From positions 11,298,501 through 11,362,500 of the forward strand of contig CM032133.1 in NCBI GenBank assembly GCA_018894105.1: a stretch of 64,000 nt of DNA. Reading direction: 5' to 3'. Under the pieces are notes generated by a model. It was not told the origin of the DNA and did no database searches. It saw nothing but the letters and a program-made list of their open reading frames with translations. The stretch is from Jacaranda mimosifolia (taxonomy: Eukaryota; Streptophyta; Magnoliopsida; Lamiales; Bignoniaceae). The position numbers were made by a program, and so were the translations under genes. Positions 1 through 11,331 of the stretch are shown one piece after another (positions within the stretch are counted from its first letter, which is position 1; the number at the start of each line of letters is the position of its first letter).

Positions 1-757
1 TCAAATGTAATTAAAATTCACATGAAATTCAAATTGGATTTGAATTTGCATTTGCCACCTTGGCAATGCAAGTGGCCCCCCACCTTGAGGAAGGTGTGAT
101 GCCAACTTGGCATCACACCAACCTCACCCTATATATAGATGTAGTGGGTGTGTGGATAGGTCATTGCTGAAAATGTGAAAGAATTAGATTCTTTTGCAAT
201 TCCCTCCAAAACTTTGTGCAAGCATTGCATTCATGTGTTGAAAGCTTTGCTCTCTTCTTCTTCTTCCCTACCTAAAATCAGCCTCCACCATGGCCAATCT
301 CTGGTCCTACTCTAGCTTATATACTATATATTTTAGAAGATCTATTTGGTGTGTGGATCATATCAATAGAGGCAAACAAGTTAGTTTGCTATGGTTTGGA
401 GATCTACCTGCACAGAGTCCAATTGGACGAATTTTTATAGGGAGATCCAGAATGATTTTTGATCCAAATTTTTTACTGTGTTTCCTCCAAGATGTTTAGA
501 GGTGGAAATATTTTTTTGGTGAATTTTAGATCACTTTTGACATGGTTAAAAATCGCTCCATTCCTGCTGCGCGGTTTCTAACAGATTCTGGATTGGTAAA
601 AGGTTCACCACTTTCTCCTTGGATTTTAGCATTTCAAGGCAACACTCTATCTAAATCTGGATCTTAGGCATGATTTGATCCTAGTTAGCATATAAGCACT
701 AGTTTATTAAGCTTTTGAAGTTTTTATAATTGGATCCTAGTGCCTTACTTGCTTTCA
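1..757 (+). repeat. 3' part of the Copia-1 5' LTR
   Basis: The last third or so of the 2.2-kb copia LTR, cut by the window start. It matches the distal parts of the LTRs ending at 11316, 18269, 18874 and 20573. A TATA-like TATATATAG at 130-138 lies in the same place as in the other copies and is the likely promoter core. The end at 757 (CTTTCA) matches the CA terminus deduced from the solo LTRs, which have clear target-site duplications. Confidence 0.8.
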
Positions 758-1097
758 GCACCTATATCTCATATGGTTGCTCATGGAACATAGCAATATC
801 CAACTCTTGGATTTATGCATTATTAGTGCAATTCTATCTGAATCTTAGATGCCCCACCTCGTAAGATCCTACTACTTGAAAGATTTAAGATCACGACCAT
901 GTAAAACGTATTCCATAGACACCAAACCAAGTCCCGTAGTCATGAGTGATCTAAGAGCTTTATCCAAATAAGAGTGAAGTAATGAAGAGCATAAGATGAA
1001 GATGGATATATAAAGAATATCATTCAATCAAGATTGTTTTACAAGGAAATAGCTTCACAAGGCCAATCCTATTAGCTTGCCGGGCACTACTCCAACA
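758..1097 (-). repeat. Inverted first 340 bp of the copia LTR
   Basis: Read on the minus strand from 1097, this begins TGTTGGAGTAGTGCC and matches the first 340 bp of the copia LTR (compare 30775-31114 on the minus strand). Its outer edge at 1097 is the exact LTR 5' terminus, joined directly to integrase coding sequence. Its other edge touches the exact 3' terminus of the preceding LTR. It replaces the primer site, gag, protease and the start of integrase of Copia-1. Confidence 0.75.
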
Positions 1098-3554
1098 CGA
1101 ACCACAAGTCATTTGAATTTGATCCATACGAATGTTGTGGACCACTAAGATTTTGTGCGAGATGAGGCTTTTCATACTTCTTCACCTTCACGAATGATCA
1201 TATTCAGTTTGGACATGTATATCTTATGAAGTACAAATCCGAAGGCTTTGAAAAGTTCAAAGAGTATAGGAATGAAGTAGAAAAGTAATGGGACTAAGTA
1301 TTAAATCTCTTCGATCGGATCATCGAGGAGAATACTTGAGTACCAAATTATTGGATTATCTAAAAGAGAATGGGATTTTCTCACAATAGACTCTATCCAG
1401 CATACCCCAAAATAACTGAGTAGCCGAGAGGAGAAATAATACTTTGTTGGACATGGTACGTTCCATGATGAGATTTACCGATATGCCTATATCCTTTTAG
1501 GTATACGCCTTAGAAACGGTGGCAAGGTTACTAAATGTAGTACCCTCAAAGTCCATGCCAAAAATGCCACATGAGATGTGGTATGACAAAATACCTTCTT
1601 ACTCTTTCTAAAAGTTGGGGGGTTTTTCGTTCATGTCAAGCGGTTAGTGGGAGACAAGTTGTATATGAGATCCACCTTGTGTAAGTTTTTGGAATACCCA
1701 AGAGAGTCTTCGGGTTATTATTTCTATGATCCATCGAAATAAAAGGTGTTTATTTCAAGGAACGCCACCTTTTTGGAAAAAAAAAATTTATTAGATAGAA
1801 ATGGCATTATTGTTGAACTTGATGAAGTTCAAGATGATCAACAAATCCCACAAGCTATAGAAACAAGTGAACATCAAGAGCCTTGCACACAACCTCTGAG
1901 AAGGTCGGAACGAATCAAGGAGGAACCCAAAAGGTTCGGATTCCTTTATGAGACGGGCCAATCATATAGTGATCCGAAGACCTATGAGAAAGCTATATTG
2001 GACATAGATTCAAGATATTGGCTAAACGCCATGAAATCTAAAATGGACTCCATGTACTCCAACAAAGTATGGACTTTGGTAGATCTACAAAAGGGTATAG
2101 CACCTGTTGGTTGCAAATGGATCTATAAGCAAAAGATAGGAGTCGATGGAGAGGTTACCACCTTTAAGGTATGACTAGTGGAAAAAGGTTACACTCAAAA
2201 ACTCGATATTGGTTTTGAAGAAACCTTTTCACTTGTCACTATGCCTAAGTCTATTAGAATTATACTTGTCATAGCCGTATATTATGACTACGAGATATGG
2301 CAAATAGATGTGAAAATCGCTTTCCTCAATGGAAACATTGAAGAAGAAATTTACATGGAGCAACCACAAGAGTTTACATCCAAAGGGAGTGAGCAAAATG
2401 TTTGCAAACTCAAAAGGTCCATTTATGGACTAAAACAAGCATCCCGAAGTTCATTTTGATAAAATGGTCAAATTGTTTGGCTCTATCAAATATGTGTATG
2501 AACCTTGTGTGTATAAAAAGGCTAGTGAAAGTAGTATATAGTTTACTGTGCTTTATATCGATGACATTCTTCTCATTTGGGAATAAGCAAGAAATGTTAA
2601 AGTGTACTAAAGCATGGTTATCTTCACGATTCTTCATGAAGGATTTGGGAGAAACATCATTCGTATTATGAATACGGATCTATAGAGATAGATCAAAGAG
2701 GATGTCAGGGCTTTCCCAAAAACCGTAAATTGACAAGATACCAAAGAGATTCAGTATGGAAGAATCCAATAAGGGATTCATCTCTATGGGACACAAAATT
2801 CATCTATCCAAGTTTATGGCCCTTAAGACCGATGACGAGAGACATAGAATGTCCCACATACCTTATGCGTCGGTTATAGGGAGCATAATATATGTCGTTC
2901 AATGTACAAGGTTGGATATAGCACATGCTCTAAGTGTTACGAGCCGCTTTCAATCCGACCCCAGAGAAAGTCATTGGAAAACCGTTAAAGTAATCATTAA
3001 GTACTTGAGAAGGACTAATGATTTTTTTTAGTATACAATAATTGAGAATTGAAACTAGCCTTGTTTTTGAATTCGAGTTTCAAATCCAATGTAAATGACC
3101 TAAAATCCAATTTTAGATTTATATTTTGCGTCAATAGTGACACGGTGAGTTGGAAGAGTTCAAAACAAGATACTATGGTCGATTCTACCACAGAGGCATA
3201 ATATATTGCAGCTTTAAAAGCTGTAAAGAAAGGTGTTTGAAAGAAAAACTTCATCTAAGAGTTGGATGTAATGCCTAGCATTACTGAGCATGTAGTTGTC
3301 TTCTGTGACAACAGTAGAGTGGTTGTGCAAGCTAAAGAGCTAAGATCACATCAGTAATCCAGGGATATTTTGAGGTGATATCATTTGATCCATGATATCA
3401 TTGATAGAGGTAACACTTGAGTGGAGAGGATAGCCTTAGAAGAGAGTATAACAGATCTATTGACTAAACCCCTAACACAAAAGGTCTTCGAAGGACATTT
3501 TGAGAAGATGGGTCTTAAGACTACGAGGAATTGGCTTTAGGGTAAGTGGAAAAT
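1098..3554 (+). pseudogene. Copia-1 pol remnant (integrase, reverse transcriptase, RNase H)
   Basis: The 3' half of a Ty1/copia polyprotein, broken by many stops and frameshifts. In order: integrase core (about 1100-1560, homologous to 14720-15160); the integrase C-terminal stretch with GYYFYDPS near 1710-1740; reverse transcriptase with VGCKWIYKQKIGVDGEV (about 2107-2157), a QIDVKIAFLNGNIEEEIY block (about 2302-2355) and LYIDDILL at about 2551-2574, so the YxDD catalytic motif survives; then RNase H to about 3540 with a TTEA-YIA motif near 3185. It ends in a conserved non-ORF tail (TTGGCTTTAGGGTAAGTGG) that abuts the 3' LTR. It is not functional. The empty MITE target CTA at 1531-1533 is useful for dating the insertion at 15162. 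Confidence 0.9.
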
Positions 3555-4078
3555 TCTTGGAATAGTGCCCCTCAGCCAATTAGATTGGCATGTAAAATAT
3601 TCCACATGTGATACAATCCTAATTGAATGATATTCATATAAAATGACCATCTTCATCTTATGCTTATTTTACTTCACTAGCATTTAGTTCAAGCCTATAG
3701 ATCACAAATGACTATGAGACCTGGTCACGCACTGGGTGGTGATCATGAGATAAGTCTGACACGATCCTAATCATAAAATATTCCAAGTCATTGAATCTTA
3801 TGAGATAATGCATCTAAGATTCGGATAGACTTGCAACAACGATGCATAAATCCAAGGAGTTGGAATTTGCTCCGTTTCATGAGTAATCCATGTTAAACAT
3901 GGGTACATGTCAGTGGGTGCTTGTTAGAGAACAAGTTCATTGAAGGCCCGCCCGGAGAATCCACTAGATAGCCATAGTAGAAAGTCGGTAGTAGCAAGTT
4001 CTCCAACTTACACTAGTGTATATAATTAGTCCTTAGACTTAAGGATCCATGGTAACCTTGCATTTAGGACCTCATACC
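3555..4078 (+). repeat. Copia-1 3' LTR, first part
   Basis: Starts TCTTGGAATAGTGCCCC, a degraded form of the family terminus TGTTGGAATAGTGCCCC, directly after the pol tail. It covers the first 524 bp of the LTR and stops at ATACC (4074-4078), where Copia-2 is inserted. The rest of this LTR resumes at 18880. Confidence 0.85.
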
Positions 4079-5935
4079 TATTGGAATAATGCCACACAAG
4101 CCAATTAGATTGGCATATAAACTATTTTACTTGTGATACAATCTTGATTGAATGATATTCATTATACATGGTCAGCTTCATCTTATGGTTATATTACTTT
4201 ACTGGCATTTGGTTGAAGCCCTTACATTACACATGACTACAGGATTTGGTTACTTCACTTGGTGGTGATCATGAAATAAATCTTACATGATCATGATCTT
4301 AAATCTTCGAAGTCATAGGATGTTATAAGACAGGGCATCTAAGATCTAGATAGACTTGCACTAACGAGGCATAAATTCAAAAGTTGGATATTGCTTCATT
4401 TCATGAGCAATCCATATGAGACTTGGGTGCATGTTAGTGGGTGCTTGATAGAGAACAAATTCACTGAAGGCTCACCTAGAAAATCCACTAGATAGCCACA
4501 GTAGCAAGTCGATAATGCCAAGTTCTCCAGCTTACACTAGTGCATGTAATTAGTTATTTTTATGATCTATGGTAACCTTGTGTTTAGGTCCTCATGCTTT
4601 GACTGTTCCTTGGCCACCTAGTGGGTCGTTCAGGTTGAGATTGGGTATGAGCTACTTAGGTATGGAGGTTTGTAAGATCCAAGATGGGATTTGACTCCTC
4701 ATCGTTGTGAAGGACGAGTGCATCTCTTATGTATTCTATAATGATCGATTCCACAAAATGTTTACACAAGCTTGTATGACAATTTGAAAAAGGAGTTTTC
4801 AAAGATGAGGTCATAAAGGGGAATTGAACATTGGAATAGAAACATAGTATCGAGGCTGTTAAGAAACCGGCAAATATCTTGCCTTAGGCCTATTTTGGGA
4901 GATAGGAGACGGAAGGATCGTATTTGCATTGTAAGCGTAGAGCTAGAATGGTTCACCAAAAGCATTAATTTTGGCAAATTAGTTGGGCTCCATGGGCTTG
5001 AGGTTGGACATCAACCATGGAGATTAAGTACTCTTCAATTAATAAGATTAATTGAATTAAGTCATTGGTTTAAAGGAGATTAAACTATGTCACTGTATGA
5101 TATTCTATAAATCACAAGAGTTGTGAGCCCATGTCCAATGAATGGTTGAACCTAATGGGTCACACACAAAAGCCAATTGGAAATCCTACATGCTGAAGAA
5201 GAATTTTCAAAGAGTTAGATAGATTCCACCTTAACCCTTTTGTTGGAGGTAAACAGTTGACTAAATTGTTGGTCATTTTGGCTTGATCAATTTAATTGTT
5301 AAATTGATCTAAATAATTTAAGGAGTTAAATTAGACCAATTAAATTAAGAAATTAATTTAATTGGTGCTATATGACTATCAATTGGTCAAGTTAACTTAA
5401 GGAGTTAAGTTAACAATAACTGGCTTAAAGAGTTAAACTAATTTACTTAAGAGTTAAGTCAAAGGTAAATTAATTAAATTAAAGTGTTTAATTTAATTAA
5501 AATGAAGAATAAATTTTGGAGGGAATATTCAAATGAAGAGTTCATTTGGAGTGCATTAAAATTTATTTGGATGACATTTCATTAGAAAAAATGAAAATTC
5601 CAAATGAAATTCAAATGCACATTAAATTCACATACACCAACCTTGAGGATGATGTGATACCACCTTGGCATCAAACATTCCGTCCATCTATATATAGACA
5701 TAGAGGGTGGGACGGCCAACACATGTGATACACAAGTAGTTTAGATCTAATCATTAGATTCTTCTTTTCCCTCCAATTTTGCATCTGTTGCCTCATGTGT
5801 TGAAGCTTCACATTTTTCTTCATCTCCTACCTATAAAAATTTAGTCTCTTCATACCTTCATCTCTTCCTTGTCTTCCATCTAACATAAAAAAAATTTAGA
5901 TTGTCCATTGTTGTGTGGATCTTATCTTTAGAGGT
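4079..5935 (+). repeat. Copia-2 first LTR, 3' end missing
   Basis: Aligns with the first about 1.86 kb of the 2.2-kb LTR, including the row of hairpins (about 5285-5500) and the TATATATAG box near 5691. It breaks off in the stretch GTGTGGATCTTATC-TTTAGAGG and joins a pol-tail fragment, so the last about 0.35 kb of the LTR is gone. Confidence 0.8.
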
Positions 5936-6040
5936 AAGAGAATATGACAGATCCACTAACTAAGCCCATATCGCAAAAGGTCTTTAAATGACATCTTGAG
6001 AAGATAGGTCTTAAGACTATAGGGAATTGGCTTTAAGGCA
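5936..6040 (+). pseudogene. Copia pol 3' tail fragment
   Basis: About 100 bp homologous to 3435-3540 (GACAGATCCACTAACTAAGC and the TTGGCTTTAAGGCAAG tail). This is the last part of the RNase H region plus the short untranslated tail that precedes a 3' LTR. It runs directly into an LTR lacking its first bases, with GCAAG shared at the junction. Confidence 0.75.
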
Positions 6041-6920
6041 AGCTAATTAGATTGGTAAGTAAACTATTTCACTTATAATACAATCTTGATTAAATGATAT
6101 TCATTATACATTGCCATCTTCATCTTATGCTTATATTACTTCCATGGCATTTAGTTGAAGCCCTTAGATCACACAAGACTACCAGTGGTGATCATGAAAT
6201 AAGTCTTACATGGTGGTGATCTTAAATCTTCCAAGTTGTAAGATCTTATAATTCATGGCATCTAAGATCCAGATAGACTTGCACTAATGATGCATAATCC
6301 AAGACTTGGATACTGCTCCATTTCATGAGCAAGCCATGTAAGATATGGGTGCATATTAGTAGGTGCTTGTTAGAGAACAAGTTCTCTAAAGGCCCACCTG
6401 GATAATCCACTAGATAGCCATAGTGACAAGTTCTCCAGCTTACGCTAGTGCATATAATTAGTCCTTTGACTTGAGGATCCATTGTAGCCTTATGTTTAGG
6501 ACCTCATACTTCAACTCTTCCTTAGCCACTTAGTGGGCCTTTCGAGTTGAGGTTGGGTATGAGCTACTTAGACATAGAGATTTGTGAGATCCAAGATAGG
6601 TTCCAACTCCTCATCGTTGTGAAGGGCGAGTGCATCTCCTATATATTCTATAAAGAGCGATCCCACGAAATCCTTATGCAAAGTAGTATGACAATTTAGA
6701 AAATGAGTTTTTCAAAGATGAGGTCATAAAGGGGAATCGAACATTGGAATAGAAACATAATGTCGAGGCTATTAGAGAGCCGATAAATATCTTGCCCTAA
6801 GCATCTTTCAGGAGATAGGAGATGGAAGTACTGTATTTGCATGTTAAATGTAGACATAGATGGTTTTCCAAAAGCATTCATTTCGGCCAATTAGTTGGGC
6901 TCCATGGGCTTGAGGTTGGA

Positions 6921-9900
6921 TGTAGCACCCCTACTCGGGATAGCACCTAAGCTGAGGCACCACTCTGATTCAGACTTAAATCTCATACATGATTCTAACA
7001 ATAGGCCCATCAGAAAATTTTTCCAAAAATTTCAAGGATAACAACAAGCATCAACCTAGGCACATCTTACAAAGGTACGACCATCAGAAGTTCATAATTC
7101 ATCGATTCATACCTATTACAATTCATAAGTTCAAATCAAATGTCTTAAAATATTTCCAAGTTCTCACTAAACATAAAAGTGATCCATACATAAGTTTAAG
7201 CACATATTCTATTACAAAACATATTTCTCCAGCCCAAATCAAGAGTCCATATCCTTTACTTAAACTTGTCTGAGAAACATAAATAACACAGGGGGTAGGT
7301 CCAAAGACTTAGTGAGGGATAACTTAAGAAATACAAAAGAGATATATCGAGGAAGGTTCAACTCAACAGATCATCATATAAATGTACAGAACATAACAGA
7401 TTCAGAATCAAATAGTAAACATAGCAAAACTTCCTTATTGCACCAAGACAGATTTCAGACAGACAGAATTCAGATAGCCAAAACAAACCCAAAGCACATG
7501 CATTCAAAGAAAACCATAGACATGCATTGCAGAATCGCCTTATTCCAGTCAAACAAATAGATTACATAAGCGTAACAACTTTTATATGGCGAATGCCCAT
7601 ACGAGCCAGATAGCGCACCGCTGGTACCCAGGGGAGAGTCCCAGCGTGCCGCTGATACCCAGGGGAGAGTCCCTAGCGTACCGCCGATACCCAGGGGAAA
7701 GTCCTTAGCGTATCGTTGACACTGAGGGGAAAGTCCCAAGCGTGCCGTAGACACTGAGGGGAAAATCCCAAGCGTGCCTCATATAGCAAAATATTTCGCC
7801 TGGATTGGCCCTTGGCCCATATTTTCTTCATACACATAACAGAATTCTCAACCGTTTGTGCAGATGCCCAAGGGAAAATCCCTAGCGCACCGCCGGTTCC
7901 TAAAACAGAACATAACATAACAGAACAAAAATGCTGTCAAGGTAACAGGATAGCAACTAACAGATTCAGATAAGCCAACATGACCAAATAAAGTTGTACA
8001 GATAACAGATATGCCGGCGAGGCAACAGAGAATGGTACAAATCAGTACAGATACGAGACGAACTGACAGATACCAAGATACAGATAACAGATAAGGTTCT
8101 GGGCGCCAGAACAGACAGAAACAGAATCGATATCAACGATAACCCTCACAAGGGTGTTCAAATCAGATAACAGATAGCAAATCAGAATTCCAACATATTT
8201 CAAATTTCAAACAGACAGAGTACGGAACAGAAACAGAAAACCCAGACAACGGCTTATCATAATAACAAATAATTAAAAAGGAGTGCCAGGTTGGCAGACC
8301 CTCACTGGGGTTCAACAATTAACGAATAGTTGTAACCAAAGCAATAACCCAAAGTAGGAGACCTTCACCTTTTGTAGTCACAGCAAAACAACCACAGCCC
8401 GCAATCTACTAGTCAATAGGAATCACTTCTTCGTCACCTAGTCAAAAGAGTATTTCCAAAGTCAAATTCCTATTTGACTCTAGTAACCTTCTAGAATTGC
8501 ATCATAAGTATTCTAACATTTCTAGTTTATGAATCAACATGGTGATATAGGCTCATTGGTAGTATCTACACAAGTATTCCAATAAATCGATTATTCCAAA
8601 ATTTATCAAAACATTCTATATTGGTCCTCTAAATAACATGATATCTCATTCTTAACTACAAAAGTGTATCATATCATTATCCTATACCAAATAGTCCGAT
8701 TTCTACCATTGATTATTCTTAGTCAAATGCCACATAAATCATTAATTATTTAAGGTCCCAATAATTCCAATATCATCCAATTTAGGTCCTAAATCCAAAA
8801 TCCCAAGTTCAAGTTTCTTATCAAATTCATAATTTTCAATTTTGTTCACTTTACATAATGTCCAAGTCTACCATTGTCATCCATATCCATAGCATGGGAG
8901 AGTTCACTATATATATATACATGGCATATCAACATCCTCAAGCCCTATTCTTGGCATGGATACAACATTAAATTAGGAATGTACACATGCATGTATATAC
9001 ATATACATATATATAAATTTCCTCAAATCTTTTACCACAACTTCGCAACGAGAGCTCGGATCCACGAACCAACCACACCATTACGATCGTCTCGATGAAA
9101 GAAAGTTTCAGTCTTCCCGCCGCTGCCATACCGCCACCGCCGAAAAACTTAAAATCACCACTGTCTTGCTCCTCTCGAGCTCCTGAGTCCAATGCCGCTA
9201 TAGGTTTTCTATTTTGAGTTTTGTAGCCGCCGAAAAAATGGATTTACAGTCCGAAAATCACTTTCCTCTGCCCAACTCCAATCATCGTTTTCTTCCTCCT
9301 CTGCTGCGCCTAAGCCACACGCAACCGGCTAGTTTTCTTTTCCTCACCAAGAACTTCCAAACACACCCCTCAACAGCCTAGAATTTCTTCGAAAAAAATG
9401 TAACCCGGCCAATTTTCTTCGCCTCACCAAGAACTTCCAAACACACCCCTCAACAGCCTAGAATTCCACCGAAAAAAACATAACCCACTTCTACCCAAAA
9501 CTCGGTTCCTCTTCTGCCGTGGTGTTCCGTCGGTCTAAGGCTATGCATGGTGGTGGAAATGTGGTCAGGGGGTGAGGGAGAGCTGTTTGAGAGGTTCAGG
9601 TTGGTATTTGGTGGTTGCCGGTGAGAAGTCATGGTGGTGGTGACCTCCAGTGAAGAAGGAAGAAAGAAAGAAAAAGAAGAAGAAGAAAGAAGAAAAGAAG
9701 AAGGAAAGAAATGGGAAAGAAAAACAAGAACGAAAAATGAAAACATTATGCTGCCCGCTGATAGTTTTAAAATTAAACTTCACTTATTGCCATTAAGCCC
9801 TCAAAACATAGATAAATTTCCATTCAACCCACAAGTTTGAAGAATTACACTTTGGCCCCAAATCTTTAGAATGTGATCCAATTAGATCTTGCCTAATTGC

Positions 9901-9984
9901 ATTTTGACCCCAAAACTTACAACTTCCTTGCAATTAAGCCTTTATCTCATTATCATCGAAATATCGAATTTCAGGGGTGTTACA
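6921..9984 (+). mobile_element. Solo LTR (3064 bp), probably of a gypsy element
   Basis: Begins TGTAGCACCCC, ends GGGGTGTTACA (near-perfect inverted termini) and is flanked by TTGGA at 6916-6920 and 9985-9989, so ends and insertion are secure. The interrupted copia LTR continues across it. A diverged second copy lies at 31934-34768 in Tat-A. There is no gag or pol inside, so it is a solo LTR or a non-autonomous unit. The TGTAACACCCC-like start and great length recall LTRs of chromovirus (Tekay/Del-like) elements; this family name is from memory and uncertain. Features: a 32-bp tandem repeat (7616-7776), purine-rich and GCCGCC-rich blocks near 9100-9700, and short AT steps. Short ORFs here look fortuitous. 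Confidence 0.85.
7616..7776 (+). repeat. Five-unit, 32-bp tandem repeat in the solo LTR
   Basis: Five diverged units of about 32 bp, each containing the core GATACCCAGGGGAAAGTCC followed by (C/T)(C/T)AGCGT and a GCCGC start. A lone extra unit follows near 7862-7894 (GATGCCCAAGGGAAAATCC). Related units occur in the second copy at 32604-32703 and 32785-32815. Units are contiguous with no unique spacers, so this is a minisatellite. Confidence 0.8.
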
Positions 9985-10263
9985 TTGGACATCGACCATG
10001 GCAATTGGGTACTCTTCAATTAATGAGATTAATTGACTTGAGTCATTAGTTTAAAGGAGTTTAGACAAATGTAAATATTGATATTCAATAAATCACAAGA
10101 GTTGTGAGCCCATGTCCAATGAATGATAGAACCTAATGGGTCACACACAAAAGTCAATTGGAAATCCTACATGATGCAGAGAAATTTTCTAAGAGTTAGA
10201 AAATTTCCATCATGACCAATTTTGTAGGTAGACAGTTGACACAATTTTTGGTCATTTTGCCTT

Positions 10264-10479
10264 GATCAATTTAATAATTAAATTGATCTAAATAATTTAA
10301 GGAGTTAAATTAGACCAATTAAATTAAGGATTTAATTTAATTGGTGCCACATTACTATCAATTGGTCAAGTTAACTTAAGGAGTTAAGTTAACAATAACT
10401 AGTTTAAAGAGTTAAGCTAATTGACTTAAGAGTTAAGTCAAAAGTTAATTAATTAAATTAAAGTGTTTAATTTAATTAA
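10264..10479 (+). other. Row of six hairpins in the copia LTR
   Basis: Six consecutive perfect inverted repeats with tiny loops: GATCAATTTAAT (10264-10275, loop 1), TAATTTAA (10293, loop GGAG), CCAATTAAATTAA (10315, loop GGAT), GTTAACTTAA (10370, loop GGAG), TTGACTTAA (10421, loop GAG), TTAATTAAATTAAA (10449, loop GTG). The stems differ from one another. The same row recurs at about 5285-5500, partly at 17350-17455 and 19570-19770, and on the minus strand in all three solo LTRs. It lies about 0.2 kb upstream of the TATA-like box, in the presumed U3. Function unknown. Confidence 0.85.
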
Positions 10480-11317
10480 AATAAAGAATCAATTTTGGAG
10501 GGAAACTTCAAATGAAATGTTCATTTGGAGTGCATTTAGAATTTATTTAGATGAAATTTGATATGATGAAATGAAGATTCCAAATGAAATTTAAATGCAA
10601 CCTAAATTCATATGTAACTTGCTTGTAAGTTGGCAAGCAAGTTGCCGCCAACAATGAGGGAGGTCTGATGCCACCTAAGCATCACACCTTCCCTCCATCT
10701 ATATATAGATATAGAGGGTGGTCTACCAAGCATGTGTTTTACGCAAGCATTTTAGATTTAATTGTTAGATTCTCTCATTCGCTCCAATTTCCCATGTGTT
10801 GCGTCATGTGTTGAAGCTTCACATTTTCTTCATCTCCTACCTCCAAAATTAGCCATCATCCTCTCATATCTCTTCTTTTCTCTTCAAATAACATGGAATA
10901 TATTTGTATTGTCCATTGGTGCATGGATCTTATCATTAGAGGCAAAACAATTGGATTGCTAGCCTTTTGGAGATCCTCTGTTTGGGTAGAAACTTGGTGG
11001 CATTACTGGAGTGCCTTCCAGAGTTCTGATTTGTCTGAAACTTTTTCTATAGCTTCATCAAGGTGTTGGAAATTTTCTATTCAAATTTCAGCTAGTTCCG
11101 AGTTGATTTGGTTGGGCAAAAGTTGTCCACAAGCTGCTACGCCAAGAAGAGACTGTAGTGAATTATTCAAGCATCTCTGCACTTTTTCGGTTGGATTTTT
11201 CTTTTGAGGTAAATCCACTTTAGTAGCACGAATTAGATCCTTGGGGAGGTGTGATCAAGTTTAATTTCAGTTTTTAAATGTTTTATAATTGGATCCTTGG
11301 CTCGCACCTTCTTTCAA

Positions 11318-11331
11318 GTGATATCGGAGCC
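11318..11331 (+). other. Copia primer-binding site (tRNA-iMet type)
   Basis: TGATATCGGAGCC just after the LTR end resembles TGGTATCAGAGC, the usual copia site complementary to the 3' end of initiator methionine tRNA. Two changes have accumulated. Together with the LTR end it confirms that an internal region starts here. Confidence 0.7.

Larger units (their letters stand above)
6041..11316 (+). repeat. Copia-2 internal LTR, split by a second-family solo LTR
   Basis: Two parts, 6041-6920 and 9990-11316, sum to about 2.2 kb, so only about the first 16 bases are missing. The end CTTTCA at 11311-11316 is followed at once by a copia-type primer-binding site, fixing the LTR/internal border. The TATA-like TATATATAG is at 10701-10708, and the six-hairpin array at 10264-10479 is the best preserved of all copies. 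Being followed by primer site, leader and gag, this LTR was the 5' LTR of a unit. Confidence 0.85.

Noticed and set aside
7616..7776. Regular GC-rich repeats of about 32 bp, at first sight like a CRISPR array
   Set aside because: Units are contiguous with no unique spacers and the setting is a plant LTR; it is a minisatellite.
9450..9840. Overlapping open frames on both strands rich in Ser/Phe or Lys/Glu
   Set aside because: They arise from a GAA/GAAG-rich low-complexity tract inside a solo LTR; no domain is visible.
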